Part shown: piece by piece, positions 7,922-17,300 of the stretch
How the letters are laid out: each line of letters starts with the position of its first letter
Numbering within the stretch: the stretch's first letter is position 1
Source: Hymenobacter jeollabukensis
GTDB taxonomy: Bacteria > Bacteroidota > Bacteroidia > Cytophagales > Hymenobacteraceae
Direction of reading: 5' to 3'
Assembly: GCF_005771675.1 (NCBI RefSeq)
Contig: NZ_VAJM01000015.1
Coordinates: 1-64,000 of the forward strand
DNA: 64,000 nt
Program-made: the position numbers and the translations under genes
Notes under the pieces: generated by a model
The model's database searches: none
What the model saw: only the letters and a program-made list of their open reading frames with translations
What the model was told of the DNA's origin: nothing

Positions 7922-10009
7922 TCAAAAACCACGCGTATCGACGGTGCGGGCCAGGAAGAGTCCTGTAACCTGGCTGGCGCCGTGCGTTCGCAGGGCTGCA
8001 GCATTTTGCAGGAACGAAGCACCTGACGTCATTACATCGTCAAATAAAAGAATGTGACGACCAGGGATGCGGGCATCCGTGTAGCGAAGGTTGTTGACCT
8101 TGTTCACGTTCACCAGCCCCTTTTTGGGTTCCTCGTCTACAACCCGCTGAATGCACTCGTAGCCGTTCTCTATGCCCGTTAACTGGCAGAGTAGCTGACA
8201 AAAAGTTTGATACCGCGATTTGGTTTTTGCCTGGGTGGAAGCGGGGATCACTACCAGCATCATCTGCTGAAGCACCACCGGGCTGAAGGAACGCAGCAGG
8301 GTTGTGGCCAATCGGTAAGCCACAAGGGCAGGGTTCTGACCGTCTTTGAAGTTGTAAACGCACTGACGATCCTGCTGCTGGGCGGGAGTGGCCTGTACCC
8401 GGGTGGGCAGATATGAAATCAGGCAATGATACGGATACCCGCTTTTGCTGCTCGTTTCGTAAAACAGCTCTTGGATTGCGCGCGCGTAAAGCGCCTGTTC
8501 CGTTGAAGTTGAGCCTGGCGAGGCACTTAATGTGGCGCGAAGAGCTTCTTTGGCCGTAGCTGCCTCCCGCTGAGCTGCAGTTGCCTGTTGCTGGGCGGTC
8601 CGGAGCCGTTGTTCAAGCTGTTGGTTCGCACTTAAACGCAGCCGGTTAGACGCCTGCTGTTGACTCAGTTCTTCCCGAGTCGCCTCCAGCGAGGATTGCA
8701 AGCGCGTCACTGTCTGTTGAGCCACTTCCAGCTGGGTCTGAATTACACTCAGCTGCTGGCTTTGTTGCCGCTGCTGTTCCTGCCGCTGCTTTTGCTCGGC
8801 ATCCAATTCAAGCCGGGCGGTTTCCAGCGCGGCGGCAAATTCATCAGCCTGCCGGTGCCATTGCTCCTGATGGAGGGCGTGCTCCGTTTGCTGCTGCTCA
8901 ACCAGCGCAACCTGAGCTGCGGCCTGTGCTTGCCAACTTTCAACCTCTGCCAGGGCTTGGTCACGCGCCGTTGCAGTGCTTTGCAGCCGTTGAAGCAGCT
9001 CCTTGAAGCGCGGCCATTGGCTTAGCGGAAAAGGAAGCCGGACGCTCAAGCGCCGCTGTGCGGCGTCCACGTGCTCGATGAGAACCAGCGCCTCGTCTCC
9101 GACACTGAAATGGTCTTTTAATTCGACGTCTGCGGGCGCGTCCGGAATAGCAGAGCGGTGAAGCAAGCCTTCAACTCCCGGCTCCAGCTCGACAAACAGG
9201 CCGAAGTTGGCAATGTTAATGACTTTGGCTACGGACTCTTTTTGAGGAGGATAGTTGACTTCGGCGCTGAGCCAAGGGTCGGGCGTTAGTAACCGGATGC
9301 TGCCGTGTAACAACATCTTTTCCTCATCACGGGAGGTGATCACCACCTGCTTGATATCGCCAAGCTCTGGGACAGGATGGTCTCGCCCCCACCCAAGCTC
9401 GTCCAGACCTACCCGAATGGTCAAGGCGCCGGCACGAAGCGCGATAAACTTTGGATTGCAGTAGTCTACCTGGCCCTCGATAATGTGGCCGATGCTTACG
9501 AGGCTCATTTCCAGAGCTCGTTGTTGCATTAAGGCCTCGCGGGCTTGCTGCCGTGCCATTCGTGCCGCTTCTGCAGCCTCCCGCTCACGGGCCGCGAGTT
9601 CCTGCTTGGCTTCCCGGTGTGAGACCACCAGCTGCTTGGATACGGGCTTGATTTCCAGAATCAGGACAGGAATGGTTTTCCCGACCAAAGGGTCATCCTC
9701 CGACGCAACGGTTGCCATTTTCACGGTAGAATGCGACCCCGGGATGAATGCTTCCCGTCCCAGTACCTGGGCTACGTATCCTCCTGTATTGCGGCGGAGT
9801 ACTTCTGCCTGCACAATATCACGTACTTCCAGGTGCGCTTTGACAACATCCAATGCAGCTCCTGGAGTCACGGGGCGAGGACGCGCCGCGGTGCTTCCCC
9901 GGGTAAGCAGAACCGGAAGTTCTATTCTGCCAAGTGCCGTTAAGCCCTTTAACGGCAAAGCCGTGTCAGCTGCGCGAATAACAGGGTCGGTAGCAGTAAA
10001 GTCCTCCAT
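7922..10009 (-). CDS. S1 RNA-binding / coiled-coil / ComF-like phosphoribosyltransferase
   Basis: A 695-residue protein of unusual make-up. Two S1-type OB folds are visible at ~60-132 and ~257-325 (the latter with the classic NFGLFVELEPGVEGLLH phrase), and a weaker one at ~172-240. A long Gln/Ala/Glu-rich coiled coil spans ~340-505. Residues ~515-690 form a type I phosphoribosyltransferase resembling ComF: VYNFKDG...ALVAYRLA, a middle segment with VIPAST, and the PRPP-binding loop ILLFDDVMTSGAS with D657-D658. So it could bind nucleic acid, oligomerise, and use PRPP or a nucleotide. It faces the dprA-HAD pair tail to tail (25 bases apart). DprA and ComF proteins act together in DNA uptake elsewhere, which makes the pairing notable. 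A 227-base gap with an inverted repeat separates it from the upstream gene, so it may have its own promoter. Confidence 0.8.
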   Translation of the reverse strand: MEDFTATDPVIRAADTALPLKGLTALGRIELPVLLTRGSTAARPRPVTPGAALDVVKAHLEVRDIVQAEVLRRNTGGYVAQVLGREAFIPGSHSTVKMATVASEDDPLVGKTIPVLILEIKPVSKQLVVSHREAKQELAAREREAAEAARMARQQAREALMQQRALEMSLVSIGHIIEGQVDYCNPKFIALRAGALTIRVGLDELGWGRDHPVPELGDIKQVVITSRDEEKMLLHGSIRLLTPDPWLSAEVNYPPQKESVAKVINIANFGLFVELEPGVEGLLHRSAIPDAPADVELKDHFSVGDEALVLIEHVDAAQRRLSVRLPFPLSQWPRFKELLQRLQSTATARDQALAEVESWQAQAAAQVALVEQQQTEHALHQEQWHRQADEFAAALETARLELDAEQKQRQEQQRQQSQQLSVIQTQLEVAQQTVTRLQSSLEATREELSQQQASNRLRLSANQQLEQRLRTAQQQATAAQREAATAKEALRATLSASPGSTSTEQALYARAIQELFYETSSKSGYPYHCLISYLPTRVQATPAQQQDRQCVYNFKDGQNPALVAYRLATTLLRSFSPVVLQQMMLVVIPASTQAKTKSRYQTFCQLLCQLTGIENGYECIQRVVDEEPKKGLVNVNKVNNLRYTDARIPGRHILLFDDVMTSGASFLQNAAALRTHGASQVTGLFLARTVDTRGF

Positions 10010-10056
10010 ACGTTGCGGAGTTGGGTGAAATAGACTTAAAGCGGGGATGTTGTGTC

Positions 10057-10089
10057 TTTATCAGCGAGGGGGCCTAACTTACTGATAAA
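10057..10089. promoter_or_regulatory. Inverted repeat upstream of the S1-phosphoribosyltransferase gene
   Basis: TTTATCAG (10057-10064) and CTGATAAA (10082-10089) are perfect 8-bp arms with a 17-base spacer, 48-80 bases before the start at 10009. It could be an operator, or a weak hairpin ending the upstream transcript. The lack of a GC-rich stem and T-tract favours the former. Confidence 0.3.
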
Positions 10090-10236
10090 ATAAGTGGCTC
10101 CAACCGGGCCTTACAGCCGTTGGACAGCATCTTGAGCGCCGACCAACATATCAGACTGTAGATCGAGCTGCAACGAGCCCGTCGGGTGAGCTTTGTGCTG
10201 CAGCAGCTGGTAGTGAAAGCGGGTATTTCCGCCTGT

Positions 10237-11229
10237 CTACAGGAGGCGGCCGTGGCCGCCACTGAACTGATTGATTGCCGCTTGAGCATTTTGCACTCGG
10301 CTGTCCTGAAGCTGGGGGTCGAAGGACAGCGAGGTATTCTCCAGAATCTTGTGAGCTCGAAAAAGTATTAGTTGCTCTTTGGCCTCTTCCAGCTTTTCAT
10401 CGATGGATTTTTCGCTGTAGGCTTTGATCACAACGACGATGAATTCGAAGCAAAAGAAAGCCGCCGTGAAGAGCAGATACACAAATAGCATGACGCCATC
10501 GGCGCGGATTAACTCATGCATAGCTTTCAGGCGTAGCAGCAGCGCACTTCCTTTGAAGTCCTGACGAGCACTGTCCTGCGCGGCCCGGGCAAGAGTCGCA
10601 CACTCCTGCTTTAACGTTTCAAGTTTGTCCGCCTCCGTACGGTACGCTTTTTCAAAATCACCGGCGAGCTGCAGCTTAAGCCGGGCAATACGCCCCACTT
10701 TTGCGATGCCGCTGCCAGCCGTCCCATCTGCTTCCGCACTCGCAGCAGCGAGCGCTTCTTGCCAGAGCTTGTCTTTGGCGCTCACCAGCTGTTGTTGCGC
10801 TTCGATCCGGGCCCGGTAGCTGGAATCGACCCTGGTAGCTTCCTGCGCAGTATACGCAGTACGATAGCTGGCTACCCGATTGCTGATGTCATCTTCAAAG
10901 ACCACCTGGTCCATGCTGATGGAGCCGAGCAAGGCGATCACGAGGCCCAGCATAAAGCGAAAGGCAGTGATTACTTTGTTGCCCCTGGACATGATCACGG
11001 AGCGCTCGATGAGGAATATGACCATCGCGGCGATTGATGCGGTGGCTAAGGCTGCTGCGACGCTTCCCTGTATTACCTGACGGACCAGGAGAAAGCCATT
11101 GATGAACCAAAGGCATACCGGCAGCAGAAGGCAGGATGCGAGCAGGATGATTTTCCGCTTGCTGGCCGGTTGGAAAGCGGCCGTGTAGGCAGGGTCTTCC
11201 CCGATGAGGATACTGGCGAATTTCAGCAT
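10237..11229 (-). CDS. DUF4407 family membrane protein
   Basis: A 330-residue protein with the DUF4407 layout: three membrane segments in the first ~115 residues (about 30-50, 58-76, 90-112), a conserved I-E-R-S-V-I motif and R-F-M-L-G-L-V-I-A segment, a long cytoplasmic or periplasmic coiled-coil insert (~120-230), a fourth membrane segment (~237-262) and a charged tail. The family's function is not established; members occur in accessory regions. The gene lies 14 bases after its upstream neighbour on the minus strand, so they are one operon. After its TAG the same frame stays open for 42 more codons to a TAA, which could mean a recent nonsense mutation. Confidence 0.7.
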   Translation of the reverse strand: MLKFASILIGEDPAYTAAFQPASKRKIILLASCLLLPVCLWFINGFLLVRQVIQGSVAAALATASIAAMVIFLIERSVIMSRGNKVITAFRFMLGLVIALLGSISMDQVVFEDDISNRVASYRTAYTAQEATRVDSSYRARIEAQQQLVSAKDKLWQEALAAASAEADGTAGSGIAKVGRIARLKLQLAGDFEKAYRTEADKLETLKQECATLARAAQDSARQDFKGSALLLRLKAMHELIRADGVMLFVYLLFTAAFFCFEFIVVVIKAYSEKSIDEKLEEAKEQLILFRAHKILENTSLSFDPQLQDSRVQNAQAAINQFSGGHGRLL

Positions 11230-11243
11230 GATGGTGCAGTAGG

Positions 11244-11801
11244 TTAAAATAGGGAACCGTGCTTGAGCAGCGCCTCGCCCTCCACATACTCTTTGAGCCC
11301 TTGGGTAAAGCCCAGCTGATAGCCGTGCAGCACGCTCATAATCCAGCCTTCATCAACGGCTGATAACTCCTTTTGAGTAGTTAAGCGCTCGATATCCGAT
11401 TCCACTTCCCGAATGGCGTTCGTCAGTTGGGAGGAAGTGGCATCGTGCATGGTCCCGATGCTTACGATATGGTTCAGCAGAGTTAGGCGCTGGGTGCTTT
11501 TCTCCTGAATCAGCTGGTCCACTACCAATTGAAATTCCGCTTTGGTCTTCTTCTTCCAGATCGCAAAGCTTTCCGCCGTGTGGTAGAGGTAGCCATCGCG
11601 CCGCCCCAGGTTCCAATAGTCCTTGTTTAGAAAGAGCGTCAGCTTGGTCGGCTGGGCTTCTTTCGGGTTGGTAGTCGCTGCGGAGTGGGGCGGGGTAGAA
11701 TCGACAAACAGGTCCGCTGAGGGTACATTCTGGCTCGTCGGCAATTCGGTTGCAACGGTAACCGGGACGGGCTTCTTCTTGAAAAAGTTGAATTTAAACA
11801 T
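11244..11801 (-). CDS. Hypothetical protein of the DUF4407 operon
   Basis: A 185-residue protein I do not recognise. A basic N-terminus (FKFNFFKKKP) and a Pro/Thr/Ser-rich linker to residue ~55 precede a mostly helical domain with the phrase YWNLGRRDGYLYHTAESF and a later YQLGFTQGLKEYVEGE. No signal peptide or membrane segment. Tight spacing to the genes on both sides (23 and 14 bases) supports a real gene whose product may work with the DUF4407 protein. Confidence 0.55.
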   Translation of the reverse strand: MFKFNFFKKKPVPVTVATELPTSQNVPSADLFVDSTPPHSAATTNPKEAQPTKLTLFLNKDYWNLGRRDGYLYHTAESFAIWKKKTKAEFQLVVDQLIQEKSTQRLTLLNHIVSIGTMHDATSSQLTNAIREVESDIERLTTQKELSAVDEGWIMSVLHGYQLGFTQGLKEYVEGEALLKHGSLF

Positions 11802-11824
11802 GGCTGTTGGCTCCTATAGGCGAG

Positions 11825-12103
11825 TTAGATGGCGAAAACCGGGACGCGAAAGCTGGCGTGCCCATTCCTGTGGCAGGAGGCGCAAAGGGTGATGAGAAGA
11901 TGGGCTGGGTAACACCAGGGAGCCACGAACTCACCTGGATGACGAAGCCAGTGGTACTGGCGGTGGTGAACCTGCAGATCAGCAGTAGCGCCGCAGTTGC
12001 GGCACCTGTGCTCATCCCGGGCCAGGATTTGCTGCCTTTTGTGGCGCCACTGGGGCGTTTGGAGCAAATCAGCGTAGCTAGGGGACAACTTGCTGCCCGT
12101 CAT
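11825..12103 (-). CDS. HNH endonuclease-like protein
   Basis: A 92-residue protein with an HNH zinc-finger nuclease pattern: WRHKRQQILARD, C-R-N-C (first metal pair), LQVHH (catalytic His), and LCASCHRNGH (second Cys pair with His). The small size suits a stand-alone nuclease of the McrA-like group. It sits three bases after the DUF4258-like gene and 23 before the next gene, in the minus-strand operon. A nuclease in an operon with a membrane protein and a nucleic-acid-binding phosphoribosyltransferase fits a defence role, but the target is unknown. Confidence 0.75.
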   Translation of the reverse strand: MTGSKLSPSYADLLQTPQWRHKRQQILARDEHRCRNCGATADLQVHHRQYHWLRHPGEFVAPWCYPAHLLITLCASCHRNGHASFRVPVFAI

Positions 12104-12106
12104 AAC

Positions 12107-12499
12107 CTAGGCGGCCAAGCCGAGACTAAGGCGCTTGGATTTCAGCCGGATGTGCTTGAATGGGTTATTGGAGCGATAGCAGGTGACGACTTGATTTGAA
12201 TCACCCGCGACAATCACTACCAGGTTCTTCAACTCCTTGCCCACTTTGAGCAGGCTTGCCGGAATGTTTTTTTCACCCAGGATATAGTACAGCAACTTCT
12301 GCTTGCACAGGCATTCCCCATACTGCAGCACTAAGGCAATTTTGTCGGTGTCGATGCCGCGCTGGGCAGCCCGCACGGCAGAGTGCCGGGTGTGATTGAA
12401 TTCCAGCACTTCGCTGCGCTCAGTCTTGGGGTCGCTGACCTCAAAGCGGAAGTTGAGCAGTGGATCGGGCGCGGGGCGCGGGGTGAGGGTTGGCTTCAT
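12107..12499 (-). CDS. DUF4258-like small protein
   Basis: A 130-residue protein from the ATG at 12499; a longer form from 12544 is possible but adds residues unlike the rest. The core (HTRHSAVRAAQRGIDTDKIALVLQYGE ... LVVIVAGDSNQVVTCYR) has the His-rich helix and final V-x-T-x-Y-R of DUF4258/BrnT-like proteins, a fold related to small RNase-type toxins. It is the first gene of the minus-strand operon. Function is not shown. A toxin-like RNase or a partner of the HNH protein are both possible. Confidence 0.55.
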   Translation of the reverse strand: MKPTLTPRPAPDPLLNFRFEVSDPKTERSEVLEFNHTRHSAVRAAQRGIDTDKIALVLQYGECLCKQKLLYYILGEKNIPASLLKVGKELKNLVVIVAGDSNQVVTCYRSNNPFKHIRLKSKRLSLGLAA

Positions 12500-12862
12500 G
12501 TTGTGAACTTCTAAGGGTACAACAGTGAATAGCAACCTGGCCAAAACCTCAACCCTGCTTGTGGCTATATTTTTGAAAATCTTCCGACTTCAGAATTAAT
12601 TCATTGGCTGACAATGCAATAAAATTTAAAAATCATTTTGTTGACGGCTACTCTGACCTGGTTAATGCTACTCCGCGCTTGGCAAGCGTGCTGTTTTGAG
12701 TAGCTTCGGAATAATTCAATGACGAGCAATAGCTACCGGCAGCAGATAGAATCAGTCAACTGCTGCTTTTGCCGGAACCGCTAAGCCCGTTTTCCCTAAA
12801 AGGTGTTGTTTGGACGTCGCACCACGGCCAATCATATTTATCATCGCCAAAGAGCCTGGCAC

Positions 12863-13408
12863 GTGTTTCAGTCAGACGAAGAGATAATTAAAGCCATCCG
12901 TACCGGAGATCGACGAGAAGCGGCACTCGAATGGGTGTACCAGGAATGTAAGCCTCAGGTCAAAAGCCTGGAGTGGAAGTTTCAGTGTTCTCCGGAGGAT
13001 TGTGCCGACGCGTTGCAGGAAGCCGTTTGGTCGCTCTATGACAAAGTGGTCAGGGGAAGGCTGGTTCTCACGGCTAAGCTGACGACCTACATGTACCGGG
13101 TATGTCAGAATCAGTTGATGACCCTGAAGCGGGGCAGCCGCAACATGCCGCTGGTGGAGCTGGGGGAGGAAGATGGGCTAGTGGAGGAAGAAAGTACCGA
13201 AGAAGAGCTATCAGTGCTGGAGCAGCAGCTGGATCGCTTGCTAAACGAGCTGGGGGAGCGCTGCCGCGCTATTATCGTGGAGTTTTATGCCGGGGGCACG
13301 AGTCTAAAGACGTTGGCCGCTAAATACCAATACAGCAGTGTAGAGACTGTTTCTTCCCAGAAACACAAGTGCATGACGCAGCTCAGACGAAAATTTCAGG
13401 GTGCCTGA
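12863..13408 (+). CDS. ECF-type RNA polymerase sigma factor
   Basis: An ECF-like sigma-70 factor of 181 residues from the GTG at 12863 (a further in-frame GTG at 12803 would add 20 residues that do not look like sigma). The start FQSDEEIIKAIRTGD and region 2 (ADALQEAVWSLYDKVVRG ... LTTYMYRVCQNQL) are typical; region 4 is the segment LGERCRAIIVEFYAGGTSLKTLAAKY. It directs transcription of a specific set of genes, very likely starting with its own operon: the anti-sigma-like gene begins right at its stop, followed by the CHAT gene. About 300 bases upstream separate it from the divergent DUF4258-like gene and should contain promoters for both. Confidence 0.85.
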   Translation: MFQSDEEIIKAIRTGDRREAALEWVYQECKPQVKSLEWKFQCSPEDCADALQEAVWSLYDKVVRGRLVLTAKLTTYMYRVCQNQLMTLKRGSRNMPLVELGEEDGLVEEESTEEELSVLEQQLDRLLNELGERCRAIIVEFYAGGTSLKTLAAKYQYSSVETVSSQKHKCMTQLRRKFQGA

Positions 13409-13412
13409 CGCT

Positions 13413-14288
13413 ATGGATTCCGAACAAGACCTCACGTTAATTGACGCGTACCTCAACGGCACCTTGTCGGCTGAAGAACAGGCGGCCGTAGTTGAGCGGT
13501 TGGCCCGCGACAATGATTTTCAGGAGCTATACAAGTTTACCCAGTCCGTGCAACGGGTTGCCCGGCAACAGGAACGCCGGCGGATCAAGGCGATGCTGCA
13601 GGCGCTGGACGATAAAAGCGCTAGCCCGGAGCCCGTTGACGAAACTGGTTCCAAAGTCATTCCAATAACCAGTCAGCCTCAAGACGACTTAACGATCAAA
13701 GCGCATACCCCCAAGGTCATCCGGTGGCCTCTTACCAGTATCGGCATTGCGGCGTCTATTGCAGCAATCTTACTGGTGTGGCAGCCCACCAGAAGCAGTA
13801 ATGATGAAGTATTTGCGGCCTACGCCGGAACGACGGCCAGTACCGTCACGCTGCCAGAGTCGGTCGGGCCGGAAGTAGCGGGAGGAATGCGGGGGGCGGA
13901 AACTGTTGTGGAAGGCTTCAGTGCAGCTGAAACGGAAGCGCTTGCCCAAGCAGTTTATATGCTGCAGGCTAAAGAGTACGACAACGCCAAGGTGCTCCTG
14001 AATGAGTTGGTGCAGGCCAAGGGCGAACAGCCCATTCTGCTGCAAAACCTGGCGGTTGCCCAGCTGAACTCTAATGAGGTAGCCGAAGCTGTCCGTAATC
14101 TGGAAAGTCTACGCCAACATCCGACGCAGGCTTCCCGGAATCAGGTAGAATTTGACCTGGCCCTCGGCTACATCAAGCAGGGGAAGTTGCGTCAGGCCCG
14201 GGCACTGCTGCAAAGGGTCGCCCAATCCCGTTCAACGCTTGCCAGACCGGCGGCCGCCATTCTGGATAAGATGCGCTGGTGGTTTTAG
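13413..14288 (+). CDS. Membrane anti-sigma-like protein with periplasmic TPRs
   Basis: About 291 residues from the ATG at 13413 (a GTG at 13401 is in frame and overlaps the sigma gene). The N-terminus (LIDAYLNGTLSAEEQAAVVERLA) is the short helical module found in many anti-sigma factors of this phylum. A single membrane segment lies at ~112-132 (WPLTSIGIAASIAAILLVW), followed by a C-terminal region with tetratricopeptide-like helices (YDNAKVLLNELVQAKG ... GYIKQGKLRQARALLQRVAQ). The likely role is to hold the sigma factor at the inner membrane and release it when the outer part senses a signal or partner. The TPRs resemble those of the CHAT protein next door, so direct contact is possible. Confidence 0.7.
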   Translation: MDSEQDLTLIDAYLNGTLSAEEQAAVVERLARDNDFQELYKFTQSVQRVARQQERRRIKAMLQALDDKSASPEPVDETGSKVIPITSQPQDDLTIKAHTPKVIRWPLTSIGIAASIAAILLVWQPTRSSNDEVFAAYAGTTASTVTLPESVGPEVAGGMRGAETVVEGFSAAETEALAQAVYMLQAKEYDNAKVLLNELVQAKGEQPILLQNLAVAQLNSNEVAEAVRNLESLRQHPTQASRNQVEFDLALGYIKQGKLRQARALLQRVAQSRSTLARPAAAILDKMRWWF

Positions 14289-14334
14289 CGATTGCGTAGC
14301 GGATTAGCTTAGCGGCTTATCAACTAAAATGTGA

Positions 14335-17300
14335 ATGAGTAAACATCTATCCACCGTTGCGGTACTGGGCTTATTTGGTCTTGTTGCGTATCTGTTAGTG
14401 AATATTGTTCACTTGGTGTGGACGTACGTCAACCCCGAGGGATTCTGGAGCTTTCAGGTTTTTCTTGACGTACTACGCACTACGTTCTTCGGCTTGCTAT
14501 TCGTGGTGCTTCTGTTGGTAGCCTTCGGAATCCTCTGTAACAGCATCTACCGGTATGTGAGAGGCTCGTTGCGCCGCGATATCAATAAGGGCAATCCCTT
14601 GCATGATCTGGCTTATGTGGTGGTGTTACTGGTATCAGCCCTGGTTGAGTACTGGTGGGCAAGGTGGTGGGTGGATAAAATAGACTCCGCGCTGGCCGAT
14701 AAGTATAGCTACGTCACCCAATCCAAAAAGCTAATCGCCGCAGGAAGTTACGATCAGGCCTTAACAGAAGCTAGGGCAGCTTATGAGCACGCGCAGGCCG
14801 CAAATGTCGGTTCCGGTAAGTTTTTTCTGCTGACTCATATATATCAGAAGTCTTCCTATGCTCGGTTGCAACAGCTGTCAAACACCTATGCTACAACCGT
14901 TAACTACGCTTTCTGCTTGGCAGAAACGAACACCTCCACTAGTCAAGCAGACAGCTTGTATTCGGTTGCATTGCGCCTTGCGGAAAGCAAGCAATTCAGC
15001 ACGCAACCGGAGTATCGGATATTCCCTTTGGTTAGCCTGAGCCAGCTAAGCTTGGCTCAAGGCCAATACCAGCGGGCCGAGCGCTACTTCGACGCACTGT
15101 TGCCTTATGCGCAGTTAGCCCAAGGGGAGGATATTGATTACGCCATTTCAGCATTATTCATTTTCGCTCAGCGGGCGTACCAGACCGGACAACCGGAAAA
15201 AGCTCTTGGGTTAATCACCCATGCCGTAACGCTCTACGAGCAGAGTGAGGAAAGCCGGGAGACTTCTTTCTACGCTCGGCTGCTGATAAGTGCCGGTCTG
15301 GCGGAGTTACGCGCGCAGCGCTTGACCCAAGCAGGACAGTATCTGGTCAAAGCCCAGCAGGTAGTGGACTCGAAGCGCAGCAAGCAGGTTTACCTCGACT
15401 TTTTGCACGCCAAGGGCATCTACTGTATGCAAGCGGCTCAGGCCGGCACGGGCGATGAGGCATTACTTCAATCAGGCTTCTGGCACAAATTGGGGCAGCT
15501 GCTGGAACCGGCGCGGCCGCTCACCGAGCAGTTTCGTCTCGAAGCCGAACAATGCTTGCAGGAGCTTGCAGCGGAAAGCAAGGATCGCAACGGAGCCAAA
15601 TCGGTAGCGTACGCGCAGAACATGCTGGCTTTAGCCCAGCTTTACACCAGGCAACGGCAGTTCTCTCAGGCACAGCCGCTGAATGACCAGGCATTAGGCA
15701 TCCTCCGGGAAGTCAGAAGCAGTAACCAGGATGCCTACTTTGAGGCGCAACTTCAGGGCACAGTAAATCGCTACTACGCCAATAAGAAGCAGCCGTTAGA
15801 GCCAGCCATACGCGAGGTCGAGCAGTACTACTTCACGGCACTAGCCTCCCGATTCGCCTTGTTTACCGAGGAAGAGCGTGAGCACTATGTGCTAGGGGTA
15901 AGCAATGTCACCAATACGCTTAACAGTATTCGGCTCCTACAAGGGGGAGGTACAGCCGGCGAGCAGGTGTACAACAGTATATTGGGAACCAAAAGCGTCG
16001 CGCTGTTCGCCACGCAGCATCTGCGGCAGGCGCTGGCCGGAGCCAAAGGCCAGGAGTTAAGTAATTATCACCGCCTGCTCAGCGACCGGGCCGCGCTTAA
16101 CCGGCGTAGGCTTACAGGGGCATCCGAAGCCATTGTGGAGGAGACGGAGTTGAAAAGTCGGGAAAAACAGTTGCTGTACCAACTGGCTACAACTTCTCAT
16201 TTTACTCCTTTCAATCCTGGCGCTGTGCGGTGGAACGACGTGCGCCAAGCGCTTCAGGACCGGGAGACTGCTATTGAAATCGTTGCCCTGCCGACGCGGC
16301 CTCTGGCGCCTGATTCGCTTACCTATTACGCCCTGCTTACCCAGCGGGCATACGCGCAGCCCAAAGTGGTACCGTTGTTTCAGGAACATAGATTGACCCG
16401 GTTACTTAATCAGGCTGGTGCAACGGAAGCTCGTGTTAACCGCATTTACCAGGAAAAGCGCGATTCCCTGTATCAACTCATCTGGGCTCCTATAGCGTCT
16501 GAAGTCGCAGGGTCGCGTAAGATCTACCTTTCTGTAAGCGGCGTATTGCACACGGTTTCCTTTGCGGGCTTTTTACCACCAACAACGCCCGAAGTCGTGC
16601 TGCTCAGCAGCACGCGACAACTAACCACCCGACGGGATGCTGCCGTCGGCTATAAAGCAGCCGCTTTATTTGGCAACATCAATTATGATTACACAACGAA
16701 ACGGGCTGATTCAGCGGCTGCTCTCCGCTCTGCTGTCAACACTGCTAAGTGGCCGCGTTCCCATTTTGCCCCATTGCCCTACACTGCAGTGGAGTTGGCG
16801 TCTATCCAAAATCTGCTGGAGAGAAGGGTGCCGGGAGCAGTTACCCTTTTTGAAGACACGGTAGCTTCTGAGGCTGCTTTCATGCGCGTGGCCCAAGCGA
16901 ATCCCACTGTGCTGCACGTAGCCACGCATGGGTTCTTTTTACCAAGTAAAAGTTCAACGAATCAGTTCAATTTGTCTGTCGGTAGTAGCGCTTATGATGA
17001 GCAGCCCCTAAGCCGTAGCGGGATTATTCTGGCTGGGGCGAACGCTGCTGGGGCGACGCAGGCAGATCACGACGGAATCCTGACCGCCGAAGAACTCGCC
17101 CGGCTGGATATGGCGCACGTTGATTTGGTGGTGCTCTCCGCTTGTGAAACAGCTTTGGGAACCGTCAAGGGCAGTGAAGGTATTTATGGGTTGCAACGAG
17201 CTTTGAAAATGGCTGGCGTACGAAGTTTCCTGGTTAGCCTTTGGAAAGTGCCGGATAAGCAGACTGCGGAACTTATGGCTCTTTTCTACGAAGGGTATGT

